Positions 1 through 8,095 of a stretch of 64,000 nt of DNA are shown here, piece by piece. This DNA is from an uncultured Cellvibrionales bacterium (lineage in GTDB: Bacteria; Pseudomonadota; Gammaproteobacteria; Pseudomonadales; Cellvibrionaceae), in assembly GCA_913020115.1 (NCBI GenBank), contig CAJWBQ010000019.1, positions 1 through 64,000 of the forward strand, read 5' to 3'. The notes beneath the pieces were generated by a model. That model was not told where the DNA came from. It saw only the letters and a list, made by a program, of their open reading frames with translations, and did no database searches. Position numbers and translations under genes: made by a program. Position 1 is the first letter of the stretch. Every line of letters starts with the position of its first letter.

Positions 1-2409
1 CAATCTGAAGTATCTTTGCTCGTATCAAAAGCGGCCGTATCCAATCTGACCATCGATAATATTCAGGGCGTGATGACTCTGACTCAAGCACTGGATCGTC
101 TTCTGGAAAACTCTGGGCTGAGCTATAAATTCATAGATCGAAATACCGTTTCAATCTCAGTGGAACCAGTGCTAGCAAGCGACAATCTGCAGCACAACGA
201 TGCAGGCGATTCCGTAAACCAAGCCACTGAAACGCCTTATACCATTGAAGAAATCATCGTCACAGCCGGTAGGAGAGTGGAAAATCTACAAAAAGTACCT
301 ATTGCCGTTTCTGTTCTGAACGGTATCAGTTTGCAAGTCAGCGACATAAAAGACCTTACTGATATCGCGAGTCGCGCTCCCGGTCTTACGGTTTCCTCGT
401 TTAGCTTAGGACAACCCTCTATTCATATGCGCGGCATAGGATCAAATGACGACGGCGCCGCCATGGACAGCTCAGTGGTGGTATTTTTGGACGACGTTTA
501 TGTGGGAAGGATGAGCACTATCGACTTAAGTGTTATGGACTTACAACAAGTAGAAGTGCTGCGCGGACCTCAAGGAACACTCTACGGCAAAAATGCCATC
601 GGCGGAGCCATCAAATTAATCAGTAAAGAACCCACCGGCGAGCCTGAAGCTCGCCTGAGACTTACGGCGGGAAATTATCAGGCGCGCGGGCTTAACTTTT
701 TGGTCAACGGTCCCCTTAGCGAACACTGGCAAGGGCGTGTATCACTCGATGCAAGACAACAGGATGGCTGGCAGGAAAATATCGTGCTTGGCGGTGAAAA
801 GCAACACGATGAGGAAAAATGGGGAATTCGCAGCCAATTGAAAAACACGGCAAGCGACACCATCGACGCCCTCTGGAGTTTTGACTTCAGCGGAGACAAT
901 CGAAACTCTACCGGACGTATTCCCGTGCGCGGAGGTGTTCCCATCCGCATACTTGATGACTTGGGCCGGCGTATTCCTGAAGTGGATAAGGCGGGCAATA
1001 TTATTCTGGATGATATGGGCCAGACACTCTACGCCACCGCTTTACCCACTAGTATATTCCAAGAGCTGGGCGGCGACCCACGACATGCCACCAACGAAAA
1101 AGAAGGCTTTACCGACCGTAAAATTTGGGGCCTGAATCAGCGAATAAATCATTCTACCCCTGCGGGAAACTGGATATCCATCACAGCTTACCGCGACAGC
1201 GATTTCGGCTGGTACGAAGACTCAATTGGCATTCCCAGCTTTGTCAGCGATCAAGGGGTTACAACTCTTGTGGACGAGACTCACAAACAATTTTCTCAAG
1301 AAATACGCTGGACCTCAGACCTCTCCTTAACCAAGGCCTCTTCCGAGAACAAATCACTTTCTTATGTACTGGGAATGTATTACCTGTATGAACGCACCGA
1401 TCGCTTGGAAGAGTTTAGCTTCAGCGATACAAGTGCCCGTACCACCCAGAGCAACCATACCAACAGCTATGCAATTCTTGGTCAACTGGACTATCAACTC
1501 GCCACACGCACCATACTTACCCTGGGTGGGCGCTACAATCGAGACACCAAGAAGCTCAGCCAAGAATCACTCAACGGGGGTTCTCCTGCAATTATTCTCG
1601 AATCCTTTCAGCTTTCATCTAGCGAAACCTGGAGAGATTTCTCTCCCAGGCTTGCGCTCTCCTACACTTCCAGCAACGATCAATTGTTGTATGGTGCCAT
1701 TTCCAGAGGCATGAAAAGCGGAGGCTTCCAAGGCGCTCCGAGCACCCTGACCATTGCACAACGCGTCATCGACCCTGAGTCGGCCTGGGCCTATGAACTA
1801 GGATTTAAGTCACAGTGGCTACAAGATCGCCTGCGCTTGAACTTGGCGGCCTTTTACACCGATTACCAAGATTTACAGGTCGTACAATTTCAAACCATCG
1901 ACAATTTTGGTCAATTTCAAACCGACAATGCTGCGTCTGCCACCCTGCAAGGTCTAGAGTTTGAATTTGATGCCTACCTATCAAGCGCCCTCAGTATCTC
2001 TGGCTCTTACGCCTATTTAGACGCTACTTACGACAGCTTTGATGATTTAGGCGGCCGCGATTTTACCGGGAATCATCTGCGACAAGCACCCAAACATACG
2101 GCGACACTGGCTTTAGAATACGAAATCCCTATTCCATCCGGCGCGCTGAACCTGCATGCCGACTACCGATACCAATCGAAGAGCTTTCGCGAACCCGACA
2201 ATAGCATCACCCAGCAACCCGCCTACCAATTGGTGGACGCAAGCTTGAGTTATCGTGCGAGCGACAATCAGTGGGAAGCAACACTCTGGGCTAAAAATGC
2301 ACTGGACGAGGAATACATTGCCCACTTATATGTGCTGGGCGGAAATGACTATGCGAATTTTGGCATTCCCCGTACCTATGGAATTACCCTCAGCATGAAC
2401 TTCCGATGA
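1..2409 (+). CDS. TonB-dependent outer-membrane receptor with STN domain, 5' end outside window
   Basis: The frame is open from base 1, so the gene begins upstream and its signal peptide is not visible; the first in-window start-like codon (TTG at 16) is not a real start. The first 50 or so residues match a secretin/TonB short N-terminal (STN) domain, with the typical stretch ALDRLLENSGLSYKF. A TonB box-like EEIIVTAG precedes a plug domain with VEVLRGPQGTLYGKNAIGG, and a long beta-barrel follows, ending near ITLSMNFR. The STN domain is known in receptors that also signal to an anti-sigma factor, so a FecR/sigma pair may lie upstream; this is inference. About 802 residues are visible. The substrate cannot be told. 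The next gene on the same strand is an MFS transporter after a 248-base gap. Confidence 0.93.
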   Translation, partial: QSEVSLLVSKAAVSNLTIDNIQGVMTLTQALDRLLENSGLSYKFIDRNTVSISVEPVLASDNLQHNDAGDSVNQATETPYTIEEIIVTAGRRVENLQKVPIAVSVLNGISLQVSDIKDLTDIASRAPGLTVSSFSLGQPSIHMRGIGSNDDGAAMDSSVVVFLDDVYVGRMSTIDLSVMDLQQVEVLRGPQGTLYGKNAIGGAIKLISKEPTGEPEARLRLTAGNYQARGLNFLVNGPLSEHWQGRVSLDARQQDGWQENIVLGGEKQHDEEKWGIRSQLKNTASDTIDALWSFDFSGDNRNSTGRIPVRGGVPIRILDDLGRRIPEVDKAGNIILDDMGQTLYATALPTSIFQELGGDPRHATNEKEGFTDRKIWGLNQRINHSTPAGNWISITAYRDSDFGWYEDSIGIPSFVSDQGVTTLVDETHKQFSQEIRWTSDLSLTKASSENKSLSYVLGMYYLYERTDRLEEFSFSDTSARTTQSNHTNSYAILGQLDYQLATRTILTLGGRYNRDTKKLSQESLNGGSPAIILESFQLSSSETWRDFSPRLALSYTSSNDQLLYGAISRGMKSGGFQGAPSTLTIAQRVIDPESAWAYELGFKSQWLQDRLRLNLAAFYTDYQDLQVVQFQTIDNFGQFQTDNAASATLQGLEFEFDAYLSSALSISGSYAYLDATYDSFDDLGGRDFTGNHLRQAPKHTATLALEYEIPIPSGALNLHADYRYQSKSFREPDNSITQQPAYQLVDASLSYRASDNQWEATLWAKNALDEEYIAHLYVLGGNDYANFGIPRTYGITLSMNFR

Positions 2410-2657
2410 TATTAAATTTGGCGCCTAGTCTGGATTATCGTATATTTTGCGACTTGCACTAACGATACGAAAATATTTATACTTTTATTGAGGTGTATCA
2501 TGTTTGCGGTGTTTAACAACTATCACTGCCTCGCAATACGACAGCGCTTTTTATCGCCACTCGAGGCACTGGCACCTTAAGGCAGTAAAGATACACACAT
2601 ACTAAGAAACTACCGGAGCGTCTAGACAAGCTCTTTTTTCACTACAAGGCGATTCAC

Positions 2658-3980
2658 ATGGGCGCGAGCAGCAGCACTACAGCAAATTCACAATTCCTCG
2701 ATAACACTTTAGATAGCGGGGGAATTAGCGCCGCGCAGATGATGATCATAGCCATCGCATTAATATTAAATATTGTGGATGGCTATGATGTAACCGCAAT
2801 GGCTTTCACGGCGCACAGCATCGGTGAGGCCCTGAGTATTTCCCCTGCTCATCTAGGGATTCTATTTAGCGTGGCTCTTGCAGGAATGATGGTCGGCGCC
2901 ATGTTTATTGCCCCTTTTTCCGACATGATCGGGCGAAGAAAAATGCTGCTTATCAGTGTTACCTTTATTGGCATAAGTGTCATTATCACAGCCTACTCAA
3001 CCGCACTGTGGCAAATGATCTTACTGAGAGGCATCACCGGCTTAGGCGTGGGTAGTATGCTCGCCAGCCTGACGGCAATCAGTTCCGAATACACACCCAG
3101 CAAATACCGCAGCTTAGCAGTTGTCACCATTACCGCTGGATATCCCCTCGGCGCTACCCTCGGGGGATTTATAGCGGCGCCTCTAATTCCCGTTTATGGC
3201 TGGCAGAGTGTTTTCCTTGTAGGCGGTACAGCCACTCTGTTCATGGTGCCTGTTATTTATTTTTTGGTTCCTGAGTCACTTCAGTTCCTAGTCACCAAAC
3301 GCCCCCCCAATGCCCTGCAAACACTTAATGCTGCATTGACTCGCATGAACAAACCCACGCTCAATCAATTACCTGAGCTTGCCCAGGAAGCGAAAATTGA
3401 AAAAGCCAACGTCCTCAGCTTACTGACAGAAAGCCGCCGACTGACAACTATTACTTTGTGGTCGACGTTCTTTTTCTGTTTCATTTGCCTCTACTTTCTA
3501 ATGAGCTGGATACCTAAGTTAGTCGTCAATTCAGGCTTGTCCGAATCTGAAGGCGTTTACGCGGCGGTCGCTTTAAACGGCGGCGGCGTGATTGGCATTA
3601 TCGTACTGGGCTGGGTGTCGTCGCGTGTCAGCTTATCGAAGTTAATTAGCACCTTTTTGTCCCTTGCCGCTCTTTTTATGATGGTGTTTGCGAGCGCCTC
3701 GGCAAGCGTCAACCTACTGCTTATCTTATTTGTCATTGGCTTTTTTCTTCAAGGTGGATTTACTGGCCTCTACGCCGTTGCTGCAAAGATCTATCCAACA
3801 GAAATTCGCACCACGGGAGTTGGCTGGGCCATTGGCCTGGGACGATCCGGCGCTGTAGTGGGGCCCTATGTGGGAGGCCTGCTTATTGCGGGAGGCTATT
3901 CAATGGAAACTAACTTCTTCCTTTTCGCCCTACCTTTATTAATCGCAGGCGTGCTGTCATTCCGCTTGGCGGTAAAGTAA
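2658..3980 (+). CDS. MFS transporter, aromatic acid:H+ symporter-like
   Basis: This is a 440-residue polytopic inner-membrane protein of the major facilitator superfamily with about 12 hydrophobic helices. Near residues 40-45 it has DGYDVTA and after helix 2 the loop PFSDMIGRRKM, the two signatures of the aromatic acid/H+ symporter (AAHS) branch that includes PcaK, BenK and MhpT. The Asp in the first helix (DGYD) is the residue typical of AAHS members. A short hydrophilic N-terminus starts at an ATG with a weak AAGG-like site upstream. Its position behind a TonB receptor suggests outer- and inner-membrane uptake of one substrate, perhaps an aromatic acid, but that is inference. A GC-rich hairpin follows the stop. 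Confidence 0.85.
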   Translation: MGASSSTTANSQFLDNTLDSGGISAAQMMIIAIALILNIVDGYDVTAMAFTAHSIGEALSISPAHLGILFSVALAGMMVGAMFIAPFSDMIGRRKMLLISVTFIGISVIITAYSTALWQMILLRGITGLGVGSMLASLTAISSEYTPSKYRSLAVVTITAGYPLGATLGGFIAAPLIPVYGWQSVFLVGGTATLFMVPVIYFLVPESLQFLVTKRPPNALQTLNAALTRMNKPTLNQLPELAQEAKIEKANVLSLLTESRRLTTITLWSTFFFCFICLYFLMSWIPKLVVNSGLSESEGVYAAVALNGGGVIGIIVLGWVSSRVSLSKLISTFLSLAALFMMVFASASASVNLLLILFVIGFFLQGGFTGLYAVAAKIYPTEIRTTGVGWAIGLGRSGAVVGPYVGGLLIAGGYSMETNFFLFALPLLIAGVLSFRLAVK

Positions 3981-4009
3981 AAAGCCCTTTCAATCTGAAC
4001 TTTCTTTCA

Positions 4010-4048
4010 CCGGCCGCGTTGTAGGTTTAACGACTTACAGACGGCCGG
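4010..4048 (+). terminator. GC-rich hairpin after MFS gene
   Basis: CCGGCCG at 4010-4016 pairs with CGGCCGG at 4042-4048, 30 bases after the MFS stop codon. There is no T run after it, so it is only a weak terminator candidate. Confidence 0.35.
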
Positions 4049-4192
4049 CATTATTACACCGACGCAATAAGACCTTCCTCAAAGCAATTAAGTAAGAAAA
4101 TTCCTCTGCCGCGCGACTTCAAAATTGACCTGTATGCATATACAGCCTATAGTTCTACAGCCCCACCCATTCACATCTGCGCAGGCCATTGC

Positions 4193-5413
4193 ATGAGCAC
4201 TGAAACGGCTAAAAAAACTCATACATCAATGAGCCTCAAACAAGCGCGACGTATTGTGCTAGCAAGCCAGGGTTTGCTACAAAAAGAAGCCTTTGGTACT
4301 GGCATTCAGGGCGTACAGCAAACCATCAATCAACTGCGTTACATTCAGATCGATACGATTTCTGTTGTGGAGCGAGCACATCATCACGTTCTGAGCACTA
4401 GAGTTCCGCATTACTCGCCAGAGATGCTGCACGAGCTACAAGCCAAGCAAAAAACTGTTTTTGAATACTGGTACCACGCAGCAGCTTATCTACCCATGGA
4501 AGATTACCGTTTTTACCGGCCCACAATGGAAGGCCTCCAAAAGAAAAAGCCAGTCGATAAAAAGCTGCGCAAAGGCATCCTACAACGGATAAAAACCGAA
4601 GGTCCTTTGTCATCAAAAGACTTTGACGCGCCAAAAGGCAAAAAAAACACAGGTTGGTGGGACTGGAAACCCGCAAAAAGAGCAATGGAAATGATGTTTT
4701 TGTCCGGCGAACTGATGATTGCCGAAAGAAAAGGTTTTCAAAAAGTATACGACCTGACCGAAAACTGTTTGCCCGACTCCATTAATTTAACTCAGCCCAG
4801 CGACGAAGCCCGCGGGTATTTTTACATTCGCAAGATGCTGGCGAACCTAGGGGTCGCGCGCGCCAAAGACATTTGCTACGCACGCACAATGGTTAAGCAC
4901 TCGGGCTTAGACGTTCAATCATCTATTAACCGCTGCTTAGAGAACCTTGTGGAATCAGCGGAGGTTTTATCTTTCTCTATTAATGATCAGATTTATTACT
5001 GCCTCGCCAAAACACTTAATGAATCCCCGAAACGTGTGGGCCGAAAACATATCCGCTTTTTGTCACCCTTCGACAATTTGGTGATCAACCGGGATCGTTT
5101 ATCAGACCTTTTTGATTTTGATTATAAACTAGAATGTTATGTTCCGGCTGCGAAGCGTAAGTTTGGGTACTTTGTCTTGCCCATCTTATTTGGCGGCGAA
5201 CTGATTGGGCGCCTGGATTGTAAGGCCGAGCGAAAAAGTGCCGTATTAATTATTCACAAGCTCTGGCTCGAAAAAGGCGTGACGATCAACGAGAAACTCG
5301 TTTCAGCGCTAAGCCTAGGCTTGAACGAGTACAAGATTCAACTAGGGTGCAATGCTTTAGACCTTAGTGGAATTGACAACAAGATACTTCGTCGAGCGCT
5401 GCAAGCGTCATAA
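4193..5413 (+). CDS. ycaQ: YcaQ/AlkX-family winged-helix DNA glycosylase
   Basis: The 406-residue protein belongs to the HTH_42 (formerly DUF1006) family, made of tandem winged-helix domains. Characterised members (AlkZ, E. coli YcaQ/AlkX) are DNA glycosylases that release alkylated bases and unhook interstrand crosslinks. The family's catalytic Q-x-Q/D motif is visible as Q52-I53-D54 in RYIQIDTISVVERAHH, the QxD form of the YcaQ branch. Other conserved stretches are YWYHAAAYLP near residue 100 and LSPFDNLVINRDRL near 290, typical of the family. Length fits (about 400). It stands alone, so it is probably a housekeeping DNA repair gene. Start is the ATG at 4193; an upstream ribosome binding site is not obvious. 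Confidence 0.87.
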   Translation: MSTETAKKTHTSMSLKQARRIVLASQGLLQKEAFGTGIQGVQQTINQLRYIQIDTISVVERAHHHVLSTRVPHYSPEMLHELQAKQKTVFEYWYHAAAYLPMEDYRFYRPTMEGLQKKKPVDKKLRKGILQRIKTEGPLSSKDFDAPKGKKNTGWWDWKPAKRAMEMMFLSGELMIAERKGFQKVYDLTENCLPDSINLTQPSDEARGYFYIRKMLANLGVARAKDICYARTMVKHSGLDVQSSINRCLENLVESAEVLSFSINDQIYYCLAKTLNESPKRVGRKHIRFLSPFDNLVINRDRLSDLFDFDYKLECYVPAAKRKFGYFVLPILFGGELIGRLDCKAERKSAVLIIHKLWLEKGVTINEKLVSALSLGLNEYKIQLGCNALDLSGIDNKILRRALQAS

Positions 5414-5495
5414 GCCATAGCTGTAGGGCTCAAACCAAGTAAAAAGCCCCTTCACCCTGCACCACAAGCAAAAACAGCATCTATAATCAATTATT

Positions 5496-5515
5496 AGAGG
5501 CCTATACGGGCCTCT
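5496..5515. terminator. Short hairpin between convergent genes
   Basis: AGAGGCC and GGCCTCT form a 7-bp perfect stem with a 6-base loop in the gap between the convergent ycaQ-like gene and the P-loop kinase. No clear T run follows on the plus strand; the minus strand has a T/A-rich tail. It may act as a two-way terminator. Confidence 0.4.
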
Positions 5516-5604
5516 GCAAGCAAGAGCCGCGAGACTGGCAGAAGCCCACTCTAAAAAGGGGCCCGATTATGGATGTGGCGAGGACTGACCAGCTGGACCT
5601 TAGT

Positions 5605-5640
5605 ACTCTATCCATTCCCTATTAATGGAATTGATAGAGT
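5605..5640 (-). terminator. Long inverted repeat directly after the kinase stop codon
   Basis: ACTCTATCcATTCC and GGAATtGATAGAGT make a 14-bp stem with one mismatch and an 8-base loop. It abuts the stop codon of the minus-strand kinase gene at 5641, so it probably ends or stabilises that transcript. No T run follows. Confidence 0.45.
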
Positions 5641-6156
5641 CTACTCCACATTTTCATTAACAAACTGATTCAATTCAGAAAGCGAACGAATAATGTATAA
5701 ATTCTTGTTAGCCGATATGCTAGTTAATTTTTCTATGAAGTTTTCATTCCAAAATTTTGGGCAAAGCTTTAACACCTTATAACTTTCCAGCGTTCCCTTT
5801 AAAACCGAACTGCCTTCTGGCCAGCCTTCAGGTTTGATAAATAGCCCCTTAATGAGCCGTATTGTTACCAAACAGTAAGAGGTAAGATAAGGTAGGTCTA
5901 TATAGATTAAGGTATCAGCTATGTCCAAGCGCTTATAAAATGATTCAATAGGCCCAAAGCCATCAATAAGCCAGCTGCCGCTTGATAATATATCGTCATG
6001 CGCCTTGTCGAAGCTCGCACGATCTACTCTCTCCCCATTTTTCTTAAACTCAATTGAGTCCAATGCATGCAATTTAATTTTTGTTGCTGCCGCTAAATTT
6101 TTACTTAGCGTAGATTTACCACTGCCGGGTTTACCGAATACCACTACTTTCTTCAT
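5641..6156 (-). CDS. Small P-loop kinase, adenylate kinase/topology-modulation-like
   Basis: The 171-residue protein opens with MKKVVVFGKPGSGKSTLSKN, in which GKPGSGKST (residues 8-16) is a Walker A loop. The size and the pattern, including SWLIDGFGPIE around residues 60-70 and LIYIDLPYL near 85, match small cytosolic nucleotide kinase-like proteins often annotated as adenylate kinase or FlaR/topology modulation protein. Phosphoryl acceptor and role are unknown. The ATG is preceded by a strong GGAGG on the minus strand. It is a single gene; upstream lies a decayed gene end with its own terminator, downstream a long inverted repeat. Confidence 0.78.
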   Translation of the reverse strand: MKKVVVFGKPGSGKSTLSKNLAAATKIKLHALDSIEFKKNGERVDRASFDKAHDDILSSGSWLIDGFGPIESFYKRLDIADTLIYIDLPYLTSYCLVTIRLIKGLFIKPEGWPEGSSVLKGTLESYKVLKLCPKFWNENFIEKLTSISANKNLYIIRSLSELNQFVNENVE

Positions 6157-6200
6157 GCCGCCTCCATTAGCTTAACTTAAACCCAGGAGGCAGACATAAA

Positions 6201-6223
6201 AAACCCGCCTCTTGGGCGGGTTT
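6201..6223 (-). terminator. Rho-independent terminator, minus strand
   Basis: AAACCCGCC (6201-6209) pairs with GGCGGGTTT (6215-6223) around a 5-base loop. On the minus strand the stem runs into a T6 tract (A run at 6198-6203). It lies six bases beyond the stop of the minus-strand remnant at 6230, with no intact minus-strand gene directly before it. Confidence 0.8.
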
Positions 6224-6229
6224 GATAGT

Positions 6230-6451
6230 TTATAAACGCATCAAAAATCCCACCATTCCTATGGAATGATGATAATTCGAGTGATCACTTGAGTGAGGTT
6301 TATATTCATTGTAAATATCTTGCTCGACGGAGAATAAAATGTCAACTGCACAAACACTGACACTACCCTGCCGCAAAAAAACACCCTCTGATAAAAGAGC
6401 TCCATAACAGCCAATGCCCGCCATGAAAAAATCGCTAGATTGGAGGGCTCA
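6230..6451 (-). pseudogene. Remnant: 3' end of a lost gene, possibly an outer-membrane protein
   Basis: A minus-strand frame open between an in-frame stop at 6449-6451 and the stop at 6230-6232 encodes about 72 residues ending YHHSIGMVGFLMRL. Alternating hydrophobic residues and an aromatic-rich end resemble the last strands of an outer-membrane beta-barrel, but the family is not recognised. An intrinsic terminator follows within ten bases, exactly where a real gene would have one. Upstream there is no continuing frame: the TetR promoter lies there instead. I therefore read it as the leftover 3' end of a deleted gene. The alternative is a real 64-residue protein starting at the ATG at 6424, for which I see no good ribosome binding site. 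Confidence 0.4.
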
Positions 6452-6473
6452 TTAATACGGAAAAGAAAAAGAG

Positions 6474-6502
6474 TTGACGCGAGAAAACAAGGAAAATATG
6501 AT
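6474..6502 (+). promoter_or_regulatory. Sigma-70 promoter of the tetR-hydroxylase operon
   Basis: TTGACG (6474-6479) and TATGAT (6497-6502) are separated by exactly 17 bases, close to consensus. Transcription would start near 6509, about 32 bases before the TetR ATG. Confidence 0.8.
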
Positions 6503-6524
6503 GATGCTAATATTTTCCATCATC
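6491..6524. promoter_or_regulatory. Probable TetR operator: two interlocked inverted repeats
   Basis: GGAAAATAT (6491-6499) and ATATTTTCC (6510-6518) form a perfect 9-bp inverted repeat. A second pair, GATGATG (6500-6506) and CATCATC (6518-6524), overlaps it. Together they cover the -10 box and the predicted transcription start, the usual place for autorepression by a TetR protein. Confidence 0.7.
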
Positions 6525-6540
6525 AAATAAGATCACATTT

Positions 6541-7155
6541 ATGCCTTCAAGCCCAGATACTGTCGTCACCGCACTGGACCCCCGCAGCAAAAATGCAGCT
6601 GTGCGCCAGCGGATTCTCAAGGCCTTTGAAGATCAGGCTAGGGTAGTCGGCCCCCGAGGAGTAATTATCAGTGAGCTGGTCTCCGATCTGGGCATCAGCA
6701 CTAAAACCCTCTATCGGCACTTTGATAACAAAGAGCATATTGTCTACGAATTGATGACTATGTGGTCGGAGCACTGGCTTTCTCTGCAACAGCGCGGCTT
6801 CAGTGATGGTCTAACACCCAAACAACGCATTGAGACCATAGCCGTCAATTGGGTGGAGCATATGTCACGTTTCAGTGAACAGTTTTGGCTACAACTCGAA
6901 CGGGATTTTCCCGAGGCCTTCGAGATTCATCAGCTACAGTACCAAGCGTTTTTGGAACGCTCACGCCAGAATTTGGCGGCCCTCATACGTGAAGACTTGA
7001 ACCCCGATTTGGCACTGTCTACGCTGATGAGCATGATCAATCAAGCCACTGACGGTCAACTTTGTGATCGTCTCAATCTCACCCGTAAAAACGCCTTGTT
7101 ACAGCTCATCGACCTTTGGACCCAGGGCGCATTTCGGCGAGAGTTACTACTGTGA
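6541..7155 (+). CDS. TetR-family transcriptional regulator
   Basis: The 204-residue protein has a TetR N-terminal helix-turn-helix at about residues 42-62 (ISELVSDLGISTKTLYRHF), followed by a helical ligand-binding domain without recognisable specificity. It starts at the ATG at 6541, directly behind a near-consensus promoter overlapped by inverted repeats, so autorepression is likely. Its stop codon overlaps the GTG start of the membrane hydroxylase (GTGA), meaning the two are translationally coupled, and the regulator probably controls that gene. The inducer is unknown, perhaps a lipid or sterol-like molecule judging from the partner gene; this last point is inference. Confidence 0.93.
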   Translation: MPSSPDTVVTALDPRSKNAAVRQRILKAFEDQARVVGPRGVIISELVSDLGISTKTLYRHFDNKEHIVYELMTMWSEHWLSLQQRGFSDGLTPKQRIETIAVNWVEHMSRFSEQFWLQLERDFPEAFEIHQLQYQAFLERSRQNLAALIREDLNPDLALSTLMSMINQATDGQLCDRLNLTRKNALLQLIDLWTQGAFRRELLL

Positions 7156-7988
7156 GTACAGCGGAAATTTATGCCGTAGGCGCGCCGCTCATTGTGCTAC
7201 TGATACTGGCCGAGAGCTGTTTCTCTGCCTGGCGTCAACTGGGCTACTACAAACTCGCTGATGTTGGCGGCACGTTGGGCTTGCTAGCAGGTAATATCTT
7301 GGTTTCAGGTCTCAGCAAAGGCGCCATACTTGGGCTCTCCTTCTATCTCTACCAATTTCACCTGCTAGACATTGCCGACAGTCTGCCGCTTTGGCTACAG
7401 TGGCTTATAACATTCTTCGCCGTGGATTTTGTCTTCTATTGCTACCATCGCGCATCCCACCGTGTGCGCGTGCTGTGGGCAGTACATATGAATCATCACT
7501 GCAGCGAGGAGATGAATTTTACCGTCGCCTTTCGGCAAGCCTGGCTCGGCCCTATTAGTAAAATTCCTTTCTTTATTGTGCTACCACTGATTGGTTTCGA
7601 CCCTAGCATAACGGTCGTCGTGGGGGTCATCTCCACGCTTTGGGGTGTCGTCGGCCACACTCGCTGTGTAGGTAAGCTGCCAGCCATTATCGAATTTATT
7701 TTTAATACGCCCTCTGCTCACCGCGTCCATCACGGTAGCAATCCCGCTTACATCGACAAGAACTACGGTAATTTATTTATGCTCTGGGACCGGCTGTTTG
7801 GCACCTATGCGGAGGAGCGGGAGACCGTCGTCTTTGGACTGGTTAACAATATAAAAACCAACAACCCAGTAAGCCTTACTTTTTATATTTGGAAAAAAAT
7901 TATTGCCGACCTTCGTGCGTCTAAATCTGCTAGAGAGCGGTGGCTAAGTTTATTTGGACCACCGAATTGGCAGCGGACTGAGCTGTGA
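7152..7988 (+). CDS. Sterol desaturase/fatty acid hydroxylase family membrane protein
   Basis: The 278-residue integral membrane protein carries the histidine clusters of the di-iron sterol desaturase/fatty acid hydroxylase family: HRASH (residues 99-103), HMNHH (112-116) and a C-terminal HRVHH. Several hydrophobic helices precede and separate them. Such enzymes hydroxylate or desaturate lipids at the cytoplasmic membrane using O2. I chose the GTG at 7152 because it overlaps the TetR stop by four bases (GTGA), which is typical of coupled genes; a longer frame from 7116 would lie inside the TetR gene. A strong two-way terminator follows. Confidence 0.88.
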   Translation: MSTAEIYAVGAPLIVLLILAESCFSAWRQLGYYKLADVGGTLGLLAGNILVSGLSKGAILGLSFYLYQFHLLDIADSLPLWLQWLITFFAVDFVFYCYHRASHRVRVLWAVHMNHHCSEEMNFTVAFRQAWLGPISKIPFFIVLPLIGFDPSITVVVGVISTLWGVVGHTRCVGKLPAIIEFIFNTPSAHRVHHGSNPAYIDKNYGNLFMLWDRLFGTYAEERETVVFGLVNNIKTNNPVSLTFYIWKKIIADLRASKSARERWLSLFGPPNWQRTEL

Positions 7989-8063
7989 AATCGCGACTAA
8001 AAATTACTCTCTGATCTCTATGGCTCATTCTGCTGTCTAGCTAAAATCAAATCATCTGATGCG

Positions 8064-8093
8064 AAAAAGGGGCGATACCCGCCCCTTTTTTTT
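8064..8093. terminator. Bidirectional rho-independent terminator
   Basis: AAAAAGGGGC (8064-8073) and GCCCCTTTTT (8081-8090) form a 10-bp stem around a 7-base loop, with T or A runs on both sides. It separates the convergent hydroxylase and M20 amidohydrolase genes. Confidence 0.9.
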
Positions 8094-8095
8094 GC

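Noticed and set aside
6440-6646. 68-codon plus-strand frame starting before the TetR gene
   Set aside because: It crosses the TetR promoter and runs out of frame into the TetR coding region, which is a clear family member.
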